DNA of 64,000 nt from Spartobacteria bacterium (GCA_003167555.1 PMSN01000021.1:1-64000), one strand, 5' to 3'; counted from the stretch's first letter, positions 8,076-17,381 are shown. A program made the numbers and translations. The notes: generated by a model not told the origin, from the sequence alone.

Positions 8076-8448
8076 AAAACGCGATCCTCTTCGATTGCGC
8101 GATGCCGCCGCGGGTCCATTCCGCGCTCAACGTCACGAGATTGACGCCGCTGATTTCCAAATCTTTTTCATCCTTCAAACCCGCCGGCGCGCATTTCTGG
8201 ATCAGCTTTACTTCGCCGTAACCGGTGTCGACTTTCGTTTCCTTCTTGGCGTCAGGGAAACCCGGAGTCGCCTGGATCTCCGCCATCCTATTCGACAAAA
8301 TCTGGCGGACCCGATCCTCCTCCGAGCTGAGTGTGCTGGCGTTCAGGCAATTCTCGACCGAGCGCCCCAGAACGAGCACGCCGATGATGAAAATCGCCAG
8401 GCCGAGGAGAACTTCGTAGAGCGCGAAGGCGCGTTTACCTTGTCGCAT
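8056..8448 (-). CDS. gspI: Type II secretion minor pseudopilin GspI-like protein
   Basis: A 130-residue pseudopilin placed between gspH and gspJ, overlapping both. The leader is MRQGKRA, followed by FALYEVLLGLAIFIIGVLVL. Glu is present at +5, but the residue before the cleavage site is Ala instead of the near-invariant Gly. Length, position and the downstream segment RMAEIQATPGFPD (typical of GspI, where the consensus is 'A..A') support GspI. GspI nucleates the tip complex with GspJ and GspK. Confidence 0.8.
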   Translation of the reverse strand: MRQGKRAFALYEVLLGLAIFIIGVLVLGRSVENCLNASTLSSEEDRVRQILSNRMAEIQATPGFPDAKKETKVDTGYGEVKLIQKCAPAGLKDEKDLEISGVNLVTLSAEWTRGGIAQSKRIAFYVYRNG

Positions 8449-8908
8449 AATTCACCAGCTCCGCGCGCGCGGTCAGCACGGAATATTTTGCCGTCCATCC
8501 GCCGTCTCTTCCTCGAAACGACACCACCGCCGGCTCGCAATTTCCCGACGGCCAAAAGATCCATTCCGGTGGCGGCTTCTCGTCAATCGCCGCGGGAAAC
8601 GAGAGCTTGAATACCTCGCCCTTACGCACTTTCAACGTCGCGATCGGAGTGGGATCCTCGCCTTTGAGCAAACCTTCGGGCCGAAGGATGATCTGACCAT
8701 CGAGCCAGACGATGAGATATGAGCGGCGGTCGGTGACGCTGCGTTCCTGGGCTTGGGCGACAAAGCTGTTCATCTCATCGAGCGATCGGTGCAGGCGCTT
8801 GTCGGCCAGGACGCCACTCAGACTCGGCACGGCCAGAAGAAGAACAACAATGAGGATGGCAATCGCAATCACCATCTCGATCAACGTGAAACCCTCTGGG
8901 CGGCGCAT
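8435..8908 (-). CDS. gspH: Type II secretion minor pseudopilin GspH
   Basis: A 157-residue GspH-type pseudopilin: leader MRRPEG, then FTLIEMVIAIAILIVVLLLA (Glu at +5), then the family's first-helix pattern (VPSLSGVLADKRLHRSLDEM) and a beta-rich C-terminal domain. It is the first gene of a six- to seven-gene minus-strand operon in which every junction overlaps or nearly overlaps. No secretin (gspD) or secretion ATPase (gspE) is next to it. Confidence 0.87.
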   Translation of the reverse strand: MRRPEGFTLIEMVIAIAILIVVLLLAVPSLSGVLADKRLHRSLDEMNSFVAQAQERSVTDRRSYLIVWLDGQIILRPEGLLKGEDPTPIATLKVRKGEVFKLSFPAAIDEKPPPEWIFWPSGNCEPAVVSFRGRDGGWTAKYSVLTARAELVNYATR

Positions 8909-9044
8909 CGGGCAAAATGTTACGCGCTTAGCAGCAAATCACAACCGAGAGGCCGGTTTCAGCCATTCGTGTAGCCGCAAACTTCCGCTAAAAAAACGCA
9001 AGCGAACGGCAGCGGCCTCGGCGTTGCTGTGGTAACTTTGCGCC

Positions 9045-10160
9045 GTGGCGGGAACTACGGCGAAGGCAAAGCCTGAAACGACTGAGGCGCATCTCGATCC
9101 TTGTTCGCCTCATTGTCAAAACATGAGGGCGATTGTGCGACGCCGATCGGCGCTGATCGCGGCGAGCCTTTGCTTCGCCGCCGTCGCGGTCGTGGCCGTT
9201 CTGGTCTGGCAAGGCCTAAGCGAGCAGGGCGCCCCGGATCCGATGCGACCCAACACCAGCCCGACCGTCGCGTTCCTCGATATCGGCGTGCTCGTCTTCC
9301 GCGAAGGTCTGGAATGCATTCTCGTGCTGGCTGCCATTACCGCGAGCATGACCGGCACGAAGCAGGAGCATCGCCGCCCTGTGGCGGTCGGCGCCGGCGT
9401 TGCCTTCGGCGCGACATTGATAACGTGGTTGATCGCGGTGGGCATCGTCGGTTCGCTCATGGACAACGTGCCGGCGCTCGATCTGCAAGCAGCCACCGGA
9501 TTGCTCGCGGTGATCGTGCTCCTCGTGATCATGAACTGGTTTTTCCACAAAATCTATTGGGGCGGCTGGATTCGCGCGCACAATCGCCGGCGCAAATCGC
9601 TCTTGTCGCAACCGCTCGCCAAGAAGAATGGGCATTCACGTTTGTGGTGGGGTTTGGTTCTGCTCGGCTTCACCTCGCTTTATCGCGAAGGATTTGAAGT
9701 CGTGCTTTTTTTGCAGAGCTACAATCTCCGCCTGGGCGGCGGTGTCGTTTTGAAAGGCGCGCTGCTCGGTCTCCTGCTTTCGGGCATGGTGGCGGTGCTC
9801 ACGTTTGTCCTTCAGCAACGACTTCCCTATCGAAAAATGCTCGTCACGACCGGCGTGCTCCTGGGTGTGGTGTTGCTGGTGATGGTGGGCGAGCAGGCGC
9901 AGGAGATGCAATTGGCGCACTGGATTTCGCGCACGGAAATTCCATGGCTGGCCAGCGCTTGTCCCGCCTGGCTCGGAATGTGGTTCGCGATTTTTCCCAC
10001 CTATGAAACACTGATCGCGCAGGGGCTCGCCGCTATTTTGGTGGTGGGGTCGTATTTTGCGGCGCGCCGGGTCCGCGGAACCGCCCCCGAAGAGATCGCG
10101 CCCGAACCGGACGCCGCCATCGTCCGGCGGCTCGAAACAGCCGTGATTTCTGAGAGGTAG
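9045..10160 (+). CDS. FTR1-family high-affinity iron permease
   Basis: A polytopic membrane protein of 371 residues with seven or so hydrophobic segments. It carries two iron-channel motifs of the FTR1/EfeU family: FREGLECILVLAA near residue 90 and YREGFEVVLFLQS near residue 220 (REGxE pattern). It should move ferric or ferrous iron across the inner membrane. No partner EfeO/EfeB or multicopper oxidase is adjacent. The start is uncertain: GTG at 9045 gives a Cys/His-containing head (DPCSPHCQN), and ATG at 9123 starts just before the first membrane helix. Neither has a convincing RBS. Confidence 0.87.
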   Translation: MAGTTAKAKPETTEAHLDPCSPHCQNMRAIVRRRSALIAASLCFAAVAVVAVLVWQGLSEQGAPDPMRPNTSPTVAFLDIGVLVFREGLECILVLAAITASMTGTKQEHRRPVAVGAGVAFGATLITWLIAVGIVGSLMDNVPALDLQAATGLLAVIVLLVIMNWFFHKIYWGGWIRAHNRRRKSLLSQPLAKKNGHSRLWWGLVLLGFTSLYREGFEVVLFLQSYNLRLGGGVVLKGALLGLLLSGMVAVLTFVLQQRLPYRKMLVTTGVLLGVVLLVMVGEQAQEMQLAHWISRTEIPWLASACPAWLGMWFAIFPTYETLIAQGLAAILVVGSYFAARRVRGTAPEEIAPEPDAAIVRRLETAVISER

Positions 10161-10243
10161 GAGCGTTTCTGCTTCTGCGTCGAATCGTTGCAGGCTTTCC
10201 CACGGGGGATGGGCATGATCCTAGCTTTGCTTTCCGGCACGCA

Positions 10244-11458
10244 ATGGACCGCGAGACCATCGACGCCTTACTTACGGGAATGCTCGAGAGCGCCGATGGC
10301 GTCTCCGATCTGCTCTTCATCACGAACAAACCACCCTTGGTCGACGTGCACGGCCGTTTGCACGATTTCCCGATCGACACTCCCGAGTCCGTGCTCACGC
10401 CAGCGTTGATCGAGGAAATAGCGGGACACATCATTAACGGGAGCGAACGCTTGCGGATGGAATTTGCCGCCACCGGCTCCTGCGATTGCAGCTACGCGAT
10501 TGAAGACCTCGCGCGGTTTCGCGTTAACATTTTCAAACAAAACGGCCGCCATGCCGTCGTGATGCGGAAACTCCAATCGGAAATTCCGACCCTCGAGAAA
10601 CTCGAGCTGTCTCCCGTTTTTCGCGAGATCGTGAAAGAGAAAAACGGCATCATCCTGGTGACGGGCGGAACCGGCACGGGCAAGACGACGACGCTGGCCG
10701 CGATGTTGAACGAACTGAATCAGAGCCAGGAGATTCACATCGTGACGCTGGAGGATCCGATCGAATTTTTCCACAAACACGGGAAGGCCGCGATCAGCCA
10801 GCGCGAGCTGGGGAAGGATTTTCCCAACTTCGCCGATGGCTTGCGCGCGGCGCTGCGACAGGCGCCGAAAGCGATTCTCGTGGGCGAAATTCGCGATCGC
10901 GAAACGTTCGACATCGCGATGACGGCTTCGGAAACCGGCCACATCGTTTTCAGCACGCTCCACACGATCAATGCCGGCCAGACGATCAACCGGATTCTCG
11001 GCATGTTTTCGCGCGAGGAAGAACAACAACTCCGCCAGCGTCTTTCCGAAACGCTGCGCTACGTCATCAGCCAGAGACTCGTGAGCAAAATCGGCGGCGG
11101 GCGATTGCTCGTGACCGAAATCATGGGGAGCAGCCTGCGCACGCGCGAAACGATTTTGTATGGCGAATCGGAAAACAAATCGTTCCAGGAAATCATCGAG
11201 GCCGGGTCGACGCTCGGCTGGCATACGTTCGACCAATCGATCGTCGCCGCTTACACAGCGGGCATCATAACGGAAGAAACCGCGATGATTTCCTGCACGA
11301 ACAAAGGAAAGATGCGGCGCGAGCTGGACTTGATCCTGCGGCGGCGCGGGATGGCGACCGAACAGGCGCCGTCGGGATTGAAGCTGAACATTCCGGAGCC
11401 GATTCGGATTATCGACGAAGACGCATTGACCTCACCGGCGCTCTCGGCGAAGCGGTAA
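10244..11458 (+). CDS. pilT: PilT-type retraction ATPase of type IV pili
   Basis: A 404-residue hexameric secretion ATPase of the PilT/PilU branch. The N-terminal domain contains ADGVSDLLFITNKPPLVDVH. It is followed by Walker A GGTGTGKTTT (about residue 145), the Asp box LEDPIEF, Walker B AILVGEIRDRETFD, and the His-box segment ASETGHIVFSTLHTINAGQT. It powers pilus retraction (twitching, DNA uptake). It is shorter than GspE/PilB, which have an extra N-terminal domain, so it cannot easily stand in as the T2SS assembly ATPase. It is encoded alone, far from the pilMNOP genes at 39.6-42.3 kb. Confidence 0.88.
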   Translation: MDRETIDALLTGMLESADGVSDLLFITNKPPLVDVHGRLHDFPIDTPESVLTPALIEEIAGHIINGSERLRMEFAATGSCDCSYAIEDLARFRVNIFKQNGRHAVVMRKLQSEIPTLEKLELSPVFREIVKEKNGIILVTGGTGTGKTTTLAAMLNELNQSQEIHIVTLEDPIEFFHKHGKAAISQRELGKDFPNFADGLRAALRQAPKAILVGEIRDRETFDIAMTASETGHIVFSTLHTINAGQTINRILGMFSREEEQQLRQRLSETLRYVISQRLVSKIGGGRLLVTEIMGSSLRTRETILYGESENKSFQEIIEAGSTLGWHTFDQSIVAAYTAGIITEETAMISCTNKGKMRRELDLILRRRGMATEQAPSGLKLNIPEPIRIIDEDALTSPALSAKR

Positions 11459-11513
11459 GAGTCAAGCGAACATTCTGATTGAAGCGCGGGCTTTCCCTCC
11501 GACATGTTAGGGA

Positions 11514-14500
11514 ATGTCGCTTCGATCTCTTTTCAGTTTCGTCTCACTTTCTCTAGCCCTATTGCCCGCCGCGATTGCCCTGGGTCAAACGCCCGTGCCC
11601 AGCGCGGCTGCAGCGATTGACGAAAAACTTTTTCGCGGAATCCAATGGCGCCAAGTCGGGCCGTTCCGCGGCGGGCGGGCACTGGCGGTGGAAGGTGTTC
11701 CGGGCGACCCGTCCACTTTCTACTTCGGCGCGGTCGCCGGCGGCGTCTGGAAAACAACGGACGGCGGCGCGAATTGGGCGCCGCTTTTCGACAAGGAATC
11801 GATTTCATCCATCGGTGCGGTCGCCGTCGCTCCCTCCGATCATAACGTCGTGTATGTCGGAACCGGAGAAGCCGCCGTGCGCGGCAACATCTCTTACGGC
11901 GCCGGTGTTTATAAGTCGGTCGATGCGGGCAAGACCTGGAAGAACATCGGACTCAAAGATACGCGGCACATCGGCGCACTCATTGTCGATCCGAAGAACG
12001 CCGACATCGTTCTCGTCGCCGCGCTTGGTCATGCCTTCGGTCCGAATCAGGAGCGCGGAATTTTTCGCACGACGGACGGCGGCAAAACATGGACGAAAGT
12101 TCTGAGCAAAGACGAGAACACTGGCGGCATCGACGTCGTGTTCGATCCGCATAACTCGAATGTCGTCTTCGCTGCGCTCTGGCAGGCGCGCCGGCAGCCG
12201 TGGTTTTTCTCGAGCGGCGGACCCGGCAGCGGCTTGTATCGATCGGAAGATGGCGGCGCGACCTGGAAGCGGCTCGAGGGCAATGGACTGCCGGATGGAA
12301 TTCTCGGGCGAATCGGCGTGAGCGTTTCGGGCGCCGATCCAAATCGCGTCTACGCTATTATCGAGGCGAAGGAAGGTGGAATTTATCGCTCGGAAGACGG
12401 TGGACAGAAATGGAGCCGCGTGAATGACGACGGGCGGTTTCGCCAGCGCGCCTGGTATTTCAGCAGAATTTATTCGGACCCGAAAGCGGCTGATACCGTC
12501 TACGTGTTGAACACCGGTTTGTTCCGCTCAGTCGACGGCGGAAAATCCTTCACGCTCCTTCCCGCGCGGCACGGCGATCATCACGGGCTCTGGATCGATC
12601 CCGATAATCCGCAGCGGATCGCGAACGCGAACGACGGCGGCGCCAGCATCTCGACCGATGGCGGCAAGACCTGGACGACCCAGAACAACCAGCCAACCGC
12701 GCAGTTTTATCACGTCGCGGTCGACAACGCGTTCCCCTATCACATCTACGGCGCGCAACAGGACAACTCGAATGTCGGCATCGCGAGCCGGACCGATTCG
12801 GGCGTGATCGGCCGCGAGGATTGGTTTCAGGCCGGCGGTGGCGAGTGCGGTTTCGTCCTGCCCGATCCGCGGGACTGGCACATCATTTATTCCAACAGCG
12901 AAGGTTACCTGACGCGCTATGACAAAAATAAAGAGCAAGCGAGCGACGCCAGCGTTTGGCCGGTGGACAACTCCGGACATGGCGCGGTCGATTTGCAGCA
13001 CCGCTTTCAATGGGTCTCGCCACTCCTGCTTTCCCCTCATAATCCCGACACGATCTACACCGCCGCCGAATGCGTTTTCAAATCGACGGATCAGGGAAAT
13101 AGTTGGACGCCGATCAGCGGCGACTTGACCCGCAACGACAAGAGCAAGCAACAACCAAGCGGCGGCCCGCTGACTAACGACATCACCTCGGTCGAATATT
13201 ACGACACGATCTTCGCCCTCGCGGAATCGCCCAAGCAGAAGGGAATGATCTGGGCGGGAACTGATGACGGACTCGTCCACGTCACGACGGATGACGGCCA
13301 GCATTGGGCGAACGTTTCGCCGAAGGCGCCGGAATGGAGCACGATCGATTTGATTGAGCCGTCTCCGCACGACGCGAACACGGCCTACGTCGCGATCGAC
13401 CGGCATAAACTCGACGATCTCAAGCCTTACATCTTCAAGACAACGGACGCGGGAAAAACCTGGAGCGCGATCACGACCGGCATACCCGAGGGAGCAAACG
13501 TGCACGCTGTGCGCGAAGATCCGAAACGGCGCGGCCTGCTCTACGCCGGCACCGAGCTCGGCGTGTTCGTTTCTTTCGACGACGGCGGGCATTGGCAGCC
13601 ACTGCAGTTGAATCTGCCCGTCTCACCGATCCACGATCTCGTCGTGAAAGATGACGACCTCGTCGTCGCCACGCATGGGCGCTCATTTTGGGTGCTCGAT
13701 GACATCACGCCGCTCCGCCAGGTCAACGCCCAATCCGCGCAACAGGATGCGATCCTGTATGCGCCGCAGGTGGCGTTGCGCCTGCATTATCCGACCGATA
13801 TCGACAAGCGGCAGCCGGTCGGAGAAAACCCGCCCGCGGGCGCGATCATCAATTATTTCCTGAAAGCCGCCGCGAAAGATGAAGTGACTCTCGATATCCT
13901 CGATGCGCAGGGAAAACTCGTCCGTCACCTTTCGAGCAAGGAAAAAAAGGTAAACGATCAGCCGCCAGAATGGCCCGACCAGGTTGAAACGCCCAGGGTA
14001 ATTCCGGCGGCGGAAGGAATGAATCGTTTCGCGTGGGACCTGCATTACGACGACCCGATTCAAACTCCCGGCGCTTTCTACGCCGGCGAAGGACCGCGCG
14101 GCGCGCTCGCGTTACCGGGCGATTACCAGGTGAAGATGACGGTCGCCGGAAAGACTCAAACCGCGCCGCTCCATCTCGCGATCGATCCGCGGATCAAAGA
14201 CGCGGAAGCCGCGTTACCGAAGCAGTTCGACCTTTCGGCGAAAGTGGTGAATCGCATCGGAGAATTGCATCAGGCGATCAATGAAATTCGCAATGTGAAG
14301 ACGCAGATCCAGGGCCTGCACAAACGATTCGGCGAAGACGAGCGGTTGAAGTCCGCGCTCACCGCCGCGGATGATCTCTCCAAAAAGATGACGGCGGTCG
14401 AAGAACAGTTGATTCAGGTGAACATGAAAGGATCCGAGGGCAATCTGGCGTTCCCGAACATGCTGAACGAAGCGCTCTATTCGTTCAGCCGGACGATCGA

Positions 14501-14687
14501 ATACGCCGACTACGGACCGACGCGTCCGCAAGGCGACGTGTTCAAAATGCTGAGCGATCGGCTGGACGAACAATTGAAAAAATGGACGCAGATCAAGACC
14601 GAGGAAGTCCCGAAAATCGCGGCGTTGATCAAGCAGGTGGAGTTGCCGGCGATTTCGGTGAGTGAGAAACCGGCGATCAGTCCGTAG
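11514..14687 (+). CDS. Large secreted VPS10/BNR beta-propeller protein
   Basis: A 1057-residue exported protein with a signal peptide (SLFSFVSLSLALLPAAIALG). At least eight BNR/Asp-box repeats of the type S-x-DGGKTW are visible between residues 75 and 690 (KTTDGGANW, KSVDAGKTW, RTTDGGKTW, RSEDGGATW, STDGGKTW, KSTDQGNSW, TTDDGQHW, KTTDAGKTW). This predicts a ten-bladed sortilin/VPS10-like or exo-sialidase-like propeller. Residues from about 750 to 930 form a beta sandwich, and the rest is helical coiled coil. Such proteins are often called glycosyl hydrolases, but no catalytic residues can be assigned, so activity is unproven. Confidence 0.85.
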   Translation: MSLRSLFSFVSLSLALLPAAIALGQTPVPSAAAAIDEKLFRGIQWRQVGPFRGGRALAVEGVPGDPSTFYFGAVAGGVWKTTDGGANWAPLFDKESISSIGAVAVAPSDHNVVYVGTGEAAVRGNISYGAGVYKSVDAGKTWKNIGLKDTRHIGALIVDPKNADIVLVAALGHAFGPNQERGIFRTTDGGKTWTKVLSKDENTGGIDVVFDPHNSNVVFAALWQARRQPWFFSSGGPGSGLYRSEDGGATWKRLEGNGLPDGILGRIGVSVSGADPNRVYAIIEAKEGGIYRSEDGGQKWSRVNDDGRFRQRAWYFSRIYSDPKAADTVYVLNTGLFRSVDGGKSFTLLPARHGDHHGLWIDPDNPQRIANANDGGASISTDGGKTWTTQNNQPTAQFYHVAVDNAFPYHIYGAQQDNSNVGIASRTDSGVIGREDWFQAGGGECGFVLPDPRDWHIIYSNSEGYLTRYDKNKEQASDASVWPVDNSGHGAVDLQHRFQWVSPLLLSPHNPDTIYTAAECVFKSTDQGNSWTPISGDLTRNDKSKQQPSGGPLTNDITSVEYYDTIFALAESPKQKGMIWAGTDDGLVHVTTDDGQHWANVSPKAPEWSTIDLIEPSPHDANTAYVAIDRHKLDDLKPYIFKTTDAGKTWSAITTGIPEGANVHAVREDPKRRGLLYAGTELGVFVSFDDGGHWQPLQLNLPVSPIHDLVVKDDDLVVATHGRSFWVLDDITPLRQVNAQSAQQDAILYAPQVALRLHYPTDIDKRQPVGENPPAGAIINYFLKAAAKDEVTLDILDAQGKLVRHLSSKEKKVNDQPPEWPDQVETPRVIPAAEGMNRFAWDLHYDDPIQTPGAFYAGEGPRGALALPGDYQVKMTVAGKTQTAPLHLAIDPRIKDAEAALPKQFDLSAKVVNRIGELHQAINEIRNVKTQIQGLHKRFGEDERLKSALTAADDLSKKMTAVEEQLIQVNMKGSEGNLAFPNMLNEALYSFSRTIEYADYGPTRPQGDVFKMLSDRLDEQLKKWTQIKTEEVPKIAALIKQVELPAISVSEKPAISP

Positions 14688-14693
14688 CCGGCG

Positions 14694-15095
14694 TCAGGTT
14701 TTGTCGACGCTGTATGCACCCGGTCCCACAAAGAGCATGCCCGCAAGAACAAAGCACATCTCGATCGAGGGCATCGCGACTCGAAAACCAGTCCCCTCCT
14801 CCACACCGATCGCGTGACCGATGGCCAGGATGAGAAGAAGCAGGACGCCAATTCGGAAGAACAACCCGAAGATGATCAGGACGCCGCCGACACAGCCGAA
14901 GAGCGCTCCCACGAATCCCCAAATTTGAAAATGCGAATGCAGCCCCATGTTGCGCGCGCCCGCGCCGAAATGCGCCCAGGCGGACGGCCCGCCGATCAAT
15001 GCCGGCGCGGTGTAGAGAATGAAAAGCAGACCAATGCTGACGCGAATGAGGAGCAGACCGAATTCACGGTATTTTGCGAGGAATGCCAGTCTCAT
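14694..15095 (-). CDS. DoxX-family membrane protein
   Basis: This 133-residue protein has four membrane helices and the DoxX layout (RVSIGLLFILYTAPALIGGP, then the short loop with AHFGAGARNMGL, then GFVGALFGCVGGVLIIFGLF). DoxX-like proteins act in the inner membrane and have been tied to redox stress in a few organisms. The substrate here is unknown. It diverges from the nucleotidyltransferase gene, with about 20 bp between the two starts. Confidence 0.8.
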   Translation of the reverse strand: MRLAFLAKYREFGLLLIRVSIGLLFILYTAPALIGGPSAWAHFGAGARNMGLHSHFQIWGFVGALFGCVGGVLIIFGLFFRIGVLLLLILAIGHAIGVEEGTGFRVAMPSIEMCFVLAGMLFVGPGAYSVDKT

Positions 15096-15115
15096 GGCGC
15101 GAAGTTGAACAAGTG

Positions 15116-15847
15116 ATGCCGCAAATGCAAACCAACATTGCCAAGGCGGTACTCCTCGCGGCGGGTCGTGGGACGCGGATGCGCGAGCTGACAGCAGCGC
15201 TGCCCAAACCGATGCTGCAAGTGCGAGGCAAGCCGGTCCTCCAGCACATCATCGAAGGATTGCGCGACGCGGGCCTGCGCGATTTCCTGATCGTGGTCGG
15301 CTGGCGCGCAGAGGTTGTGCGCGAGTTCTTCGGCAATGGTTCGCAGTTCGGTGTGCGCATCCAGTACACGACCCAAATCGTGCAGGACGGAACGGGAAAG
15401 GTCGTCGAGTTGGCGCAAGAGTTCGCCGGTCGCGATCCATTTATCCTGAGCTACGGCGATATTCTCGTCGCGCCACAAAACTACCCGCGTCTCTGCGTCG
15501 CACTGGCGGATGCGGAAGCGGTCGTGAGCGTGAAACGAAATGAGGACGTGAGCAAAGGCGGCGCGGTTTTCGTGAACGAGAAGTTCGAGCTGACCGATCT
15601 GCGCGAAAAACCAAAACCGGGCGAGCCGACGAGCCCCTGGTATAACGCCGGCATCTATGCTTTCCGGCCGGGCATTTTCGAATACGTCGCGAAATTGAAA
15701 CCGTCGCCGCGCGGCGAATACGAATTAACCGACGCGATCCGCGATCTCGTGTTCGCTGGGCAGAAAGTGCAAGCGCTCGAGCTGACGGGCGATTGGGCCG
15801 ATGTACGCGATCCGGAAATTCTCGCGCAACTGAACGCCGATCTGTAG
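15116..15847 (+). CDS. NDP-sugar pyrophosphorylase (nucleotidyltransferase family)
   Basis: A 243-residue sugar-phosphate nucleotidyltransferase. The signature IAKAVLLAAGRGTRMRELTA, then PKPMLQVRGKPVLQ binds the nucleotide and the product. The metal-binding Asp is in LSYGDILV, and the later EKP of LREKPKPGEP plus WYNAGIYAF are also family hallmarks. It makes an NDP-sugar from NTP and sugar-1-phosphate. The exact sugar (glucose, mannose or other) cannot be read. An alternative ATG stands at 15125. Its stop codon is the TAG of a palindromic repeat. Confidence 0.85.
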   Translation: MPQMQTNIAKAVLLAAGRGTRMRELTAALPKPMLQVRGKPVLQHIIEGLRDAGLRDFLIVVGWRAEVVREFFGNGSQFGVRIQYTTQIVQDGTGKVVELAQEFAGRDPFILSYGDILVAPQNYPRLCVALADAEAVVSVKRNEDVSKGGAVFVNEKFELTDLREKPKPGEPTSPWYNAGIYAFRPGIFEYVAKLKPSPRGEYELTDAIRDLVFAGQKVQALELTGDWADVRDPEILAQLNADL

Positions 15848-15913
15848 CGGCGGTCTCTGACCGCCGAAACGATTTACGAGAAGCGTTCCGGCGGTCAGAG
15901 ACCGCCGCTACAG
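15842..15913. repeat. 72-bp palindromic repeat, same family as in gspK
   Basis: The same perfect 25-bp arms as at 7343-7417 (CTGTAGCGGCGGTCTCTGAC, continuing CGCCG), here with a 22-bp spacer. The left end overlaps the last codon and TAG stop of the upstream gene. It lies between two convergent genes, where its hairpins could stop transcription from both sides. Confidence 0.9.
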
Positions 15914-15922
15914 AAGAAATAG

Positions 15923-16747
15923 CTACGGCGTTTCTTCGGCGGCCTCGCCCGGCTGCGCTTCGCCGATCTCTTCGTCGATCTCGCGGCGGCGTCGCGCCGA
16001 AAGGAAGGGGCGCACGATACCGTAAAGGAAATAGAGAAGAAAGATGATGGCCGCCATCCATTGGTAGAACTTCACCGTCACGGCGATCAATGCGATGAGG
16101 ATCAGGAAGCGCGGGGTCGATTGAGTCGTGCGCCAATTGACCGCCTTGAAGCTCGGGTAACGAAACTTGCTGAACATCATGAAGGACAGGAGAAGCATCA
16201 AAGGCGGCAGGGCATATTTCCATTTGCCGATCGTGCGCTGACCTTCATCAAGCCAAAGCAGAAACAGCGTGATCGATGCAATCACGCCCGCCGCCGCTGT
16301 AATCGGAAAGCCCGTGAAATTTTTGTCGGCACTGGCGTTTCCATTGCCGTTCGCGGCGACACAGTTGAAGCGCGCCAGTCGCAATGTTCCGCACGCGAGA
16401 TACACGAACGCGATCATCCAGCCGAGATTCTGGAATTCGCCGAGGACAATCTGGTAAACGAGAAGCGCGGGCGCCATGCCGAACGAAACCACGTCCGCCA
16501 GTGAATCGAATTCGCGGCCAAACGGACTGTCGTGTCCGCCGAGCCGCGCGAGCCGGCCGTCGAGCAAATCGAAAATGCACGCGGCGAGAATGAACCAGAT
16601 CGCGTCGTGAAATTTTACCGCCGCGAGCCGGAAGTCGGTGTCCTGCGCGCCATCGTAAATGCAGAGCACTGCGGCGAACCCGCAGAAGAGGTTGCCTGCC
16701 GTCATGAGATTCGGCAGCAGATAGATCTTCGGGTTGCGCTCGCTCAT
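15923..16747 (-). CDS. pssA: CDP-diacylglycerol-serine O-phosphatidyltransferase
   Basis: A CDP-alcohol phosphatidyltransferase of 274 residues with about eight membrane helices. The catalytic motif DGRLARLGGHDSPFGREFDS continues LADVVSFG and holds the four Asp that bind metal and CDP-DAG. The N-terminal IYLLPNLMTAGNLFCGFAAV is typical of the PssA (type II) branch. It makes phosphatidylserine, which the upstream psd product then decarboxylates. It starts 4 bp after the psd stop, so the two form an operon for phosphatidylethanolamine. Confidence 0.92.
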   Translation of the reverse strand: MSERNPKIYLLPNLMTAGNLFCGFAAVLCIYDGAQDTDFRLAAVKFHDAIWFILAACIFDLLDGRLARLGGHDSPFGREFDSLADVVSFGMAPALLVYQIVLGEFQNLGWMIAFVYLACGTLRLARFNCVAANGNGNASADKNFTGFPITAAAGVIASITLFLLWLDEGQRTIGKWKYALPPLMLLLSFMMFSKFRYPSFKAVNWRTTQSTPRFLILIALIAVTVKFYQWMAAIIFLLYFLYGIVRPFLSARRRREIDEEIGEAQPGEAAEETP

Positions 16748-16751
16748 CTCC

Positions 16752-17381
16752 TCAGGAAAGTCGCGCGATGATGCTGGTGCCGCCGGTCACCCGGTCGCCC
16801 ACTTTCACCAGCACTACCGCATCGAGGGGCAAGTATACTTCCGTTCGCGAGCCGAAGCGAATCATCCCGAAGTGTTCGCCCTTCCTGAGTTCGTCGCCGA
16901 CTTTCGACCAGCCGACGATCCTGCGCGCGATCATCCCGGTAAGCTGGCGCACGACAAAGATCCCACGCGGATTTTGAAACGCCCAGGTCGTCGCCCTGTT
17001 CTTCGTGGTGCAATCGGCATGGCGGGCGTCGAGGCAGAGGCCCGCGTGCGCTTTTCGATAAATGATCTTGCCGTCGACCGGCGCCCGATTGGTGTGCACA
17101 TCGAAGACGGAGAGAAATATTCCAACTCGCTTTTGCCGCGCGTGGAGCACTTCGGGTTCTTCGATCTCGACGATGTCGGCGACCGTGCCGTCAGCCGCGG
17201 CGAGCACCGCATCGGGATCATTCGGAGAAACGCGCGCCGGGTCCCGGAAGAACCAGAACGTGTAAATCGTCAGAAGAAGAACTGGTAGCAGAAGCCAGAG
17301 CGAAATGAGAACGCTTGCGACTCCGAGAAGCGCGAGCACGAGGAAAATCCAGCGCGCTTCGTAAAGGGTTTGGGATCGCAT
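16752..17381 (-). CDS. psd: Phosphatidylserine decarboxylase (short form)
   Basis: A 209-residue self-cleaving decarboxylase that converts phosphatidylserine to phosphatidylethanolamine at the inner membrane. Two N-terminal membrane helices (residues 10-45) precede the conserved core FFRDPAR, AAADGTVADI, FLSVFDVHTNRAPVDG. The pyruvoyl-forming site is FGSR near residue 178 (HFGMIRFGSRTEVYLP), with Ser as the residue converted to pyruvate. GS rather than LGST is normal for the short Psd class. pssA follows directly. Confidence 0.93.
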   Translation of the reverse strand: MRSQTLYEARWIFLVLALLGVASVLISLWLLLPVLLLTIYTFWFFRDPARVSPNDPDAVLAAADGTVADIVEIEEPEVLHARQKRVGIFLSVFDVHTNRAPVDGKIIYRKAHAGLCLDARHADCTTKNRATTWAFQNPRGIFVVRQLTGMIARRIVGWSKVGDELRKGEHFGMIRFGSRTEVYLPLDAVVLVKVGDRVTGGTSIIARLS

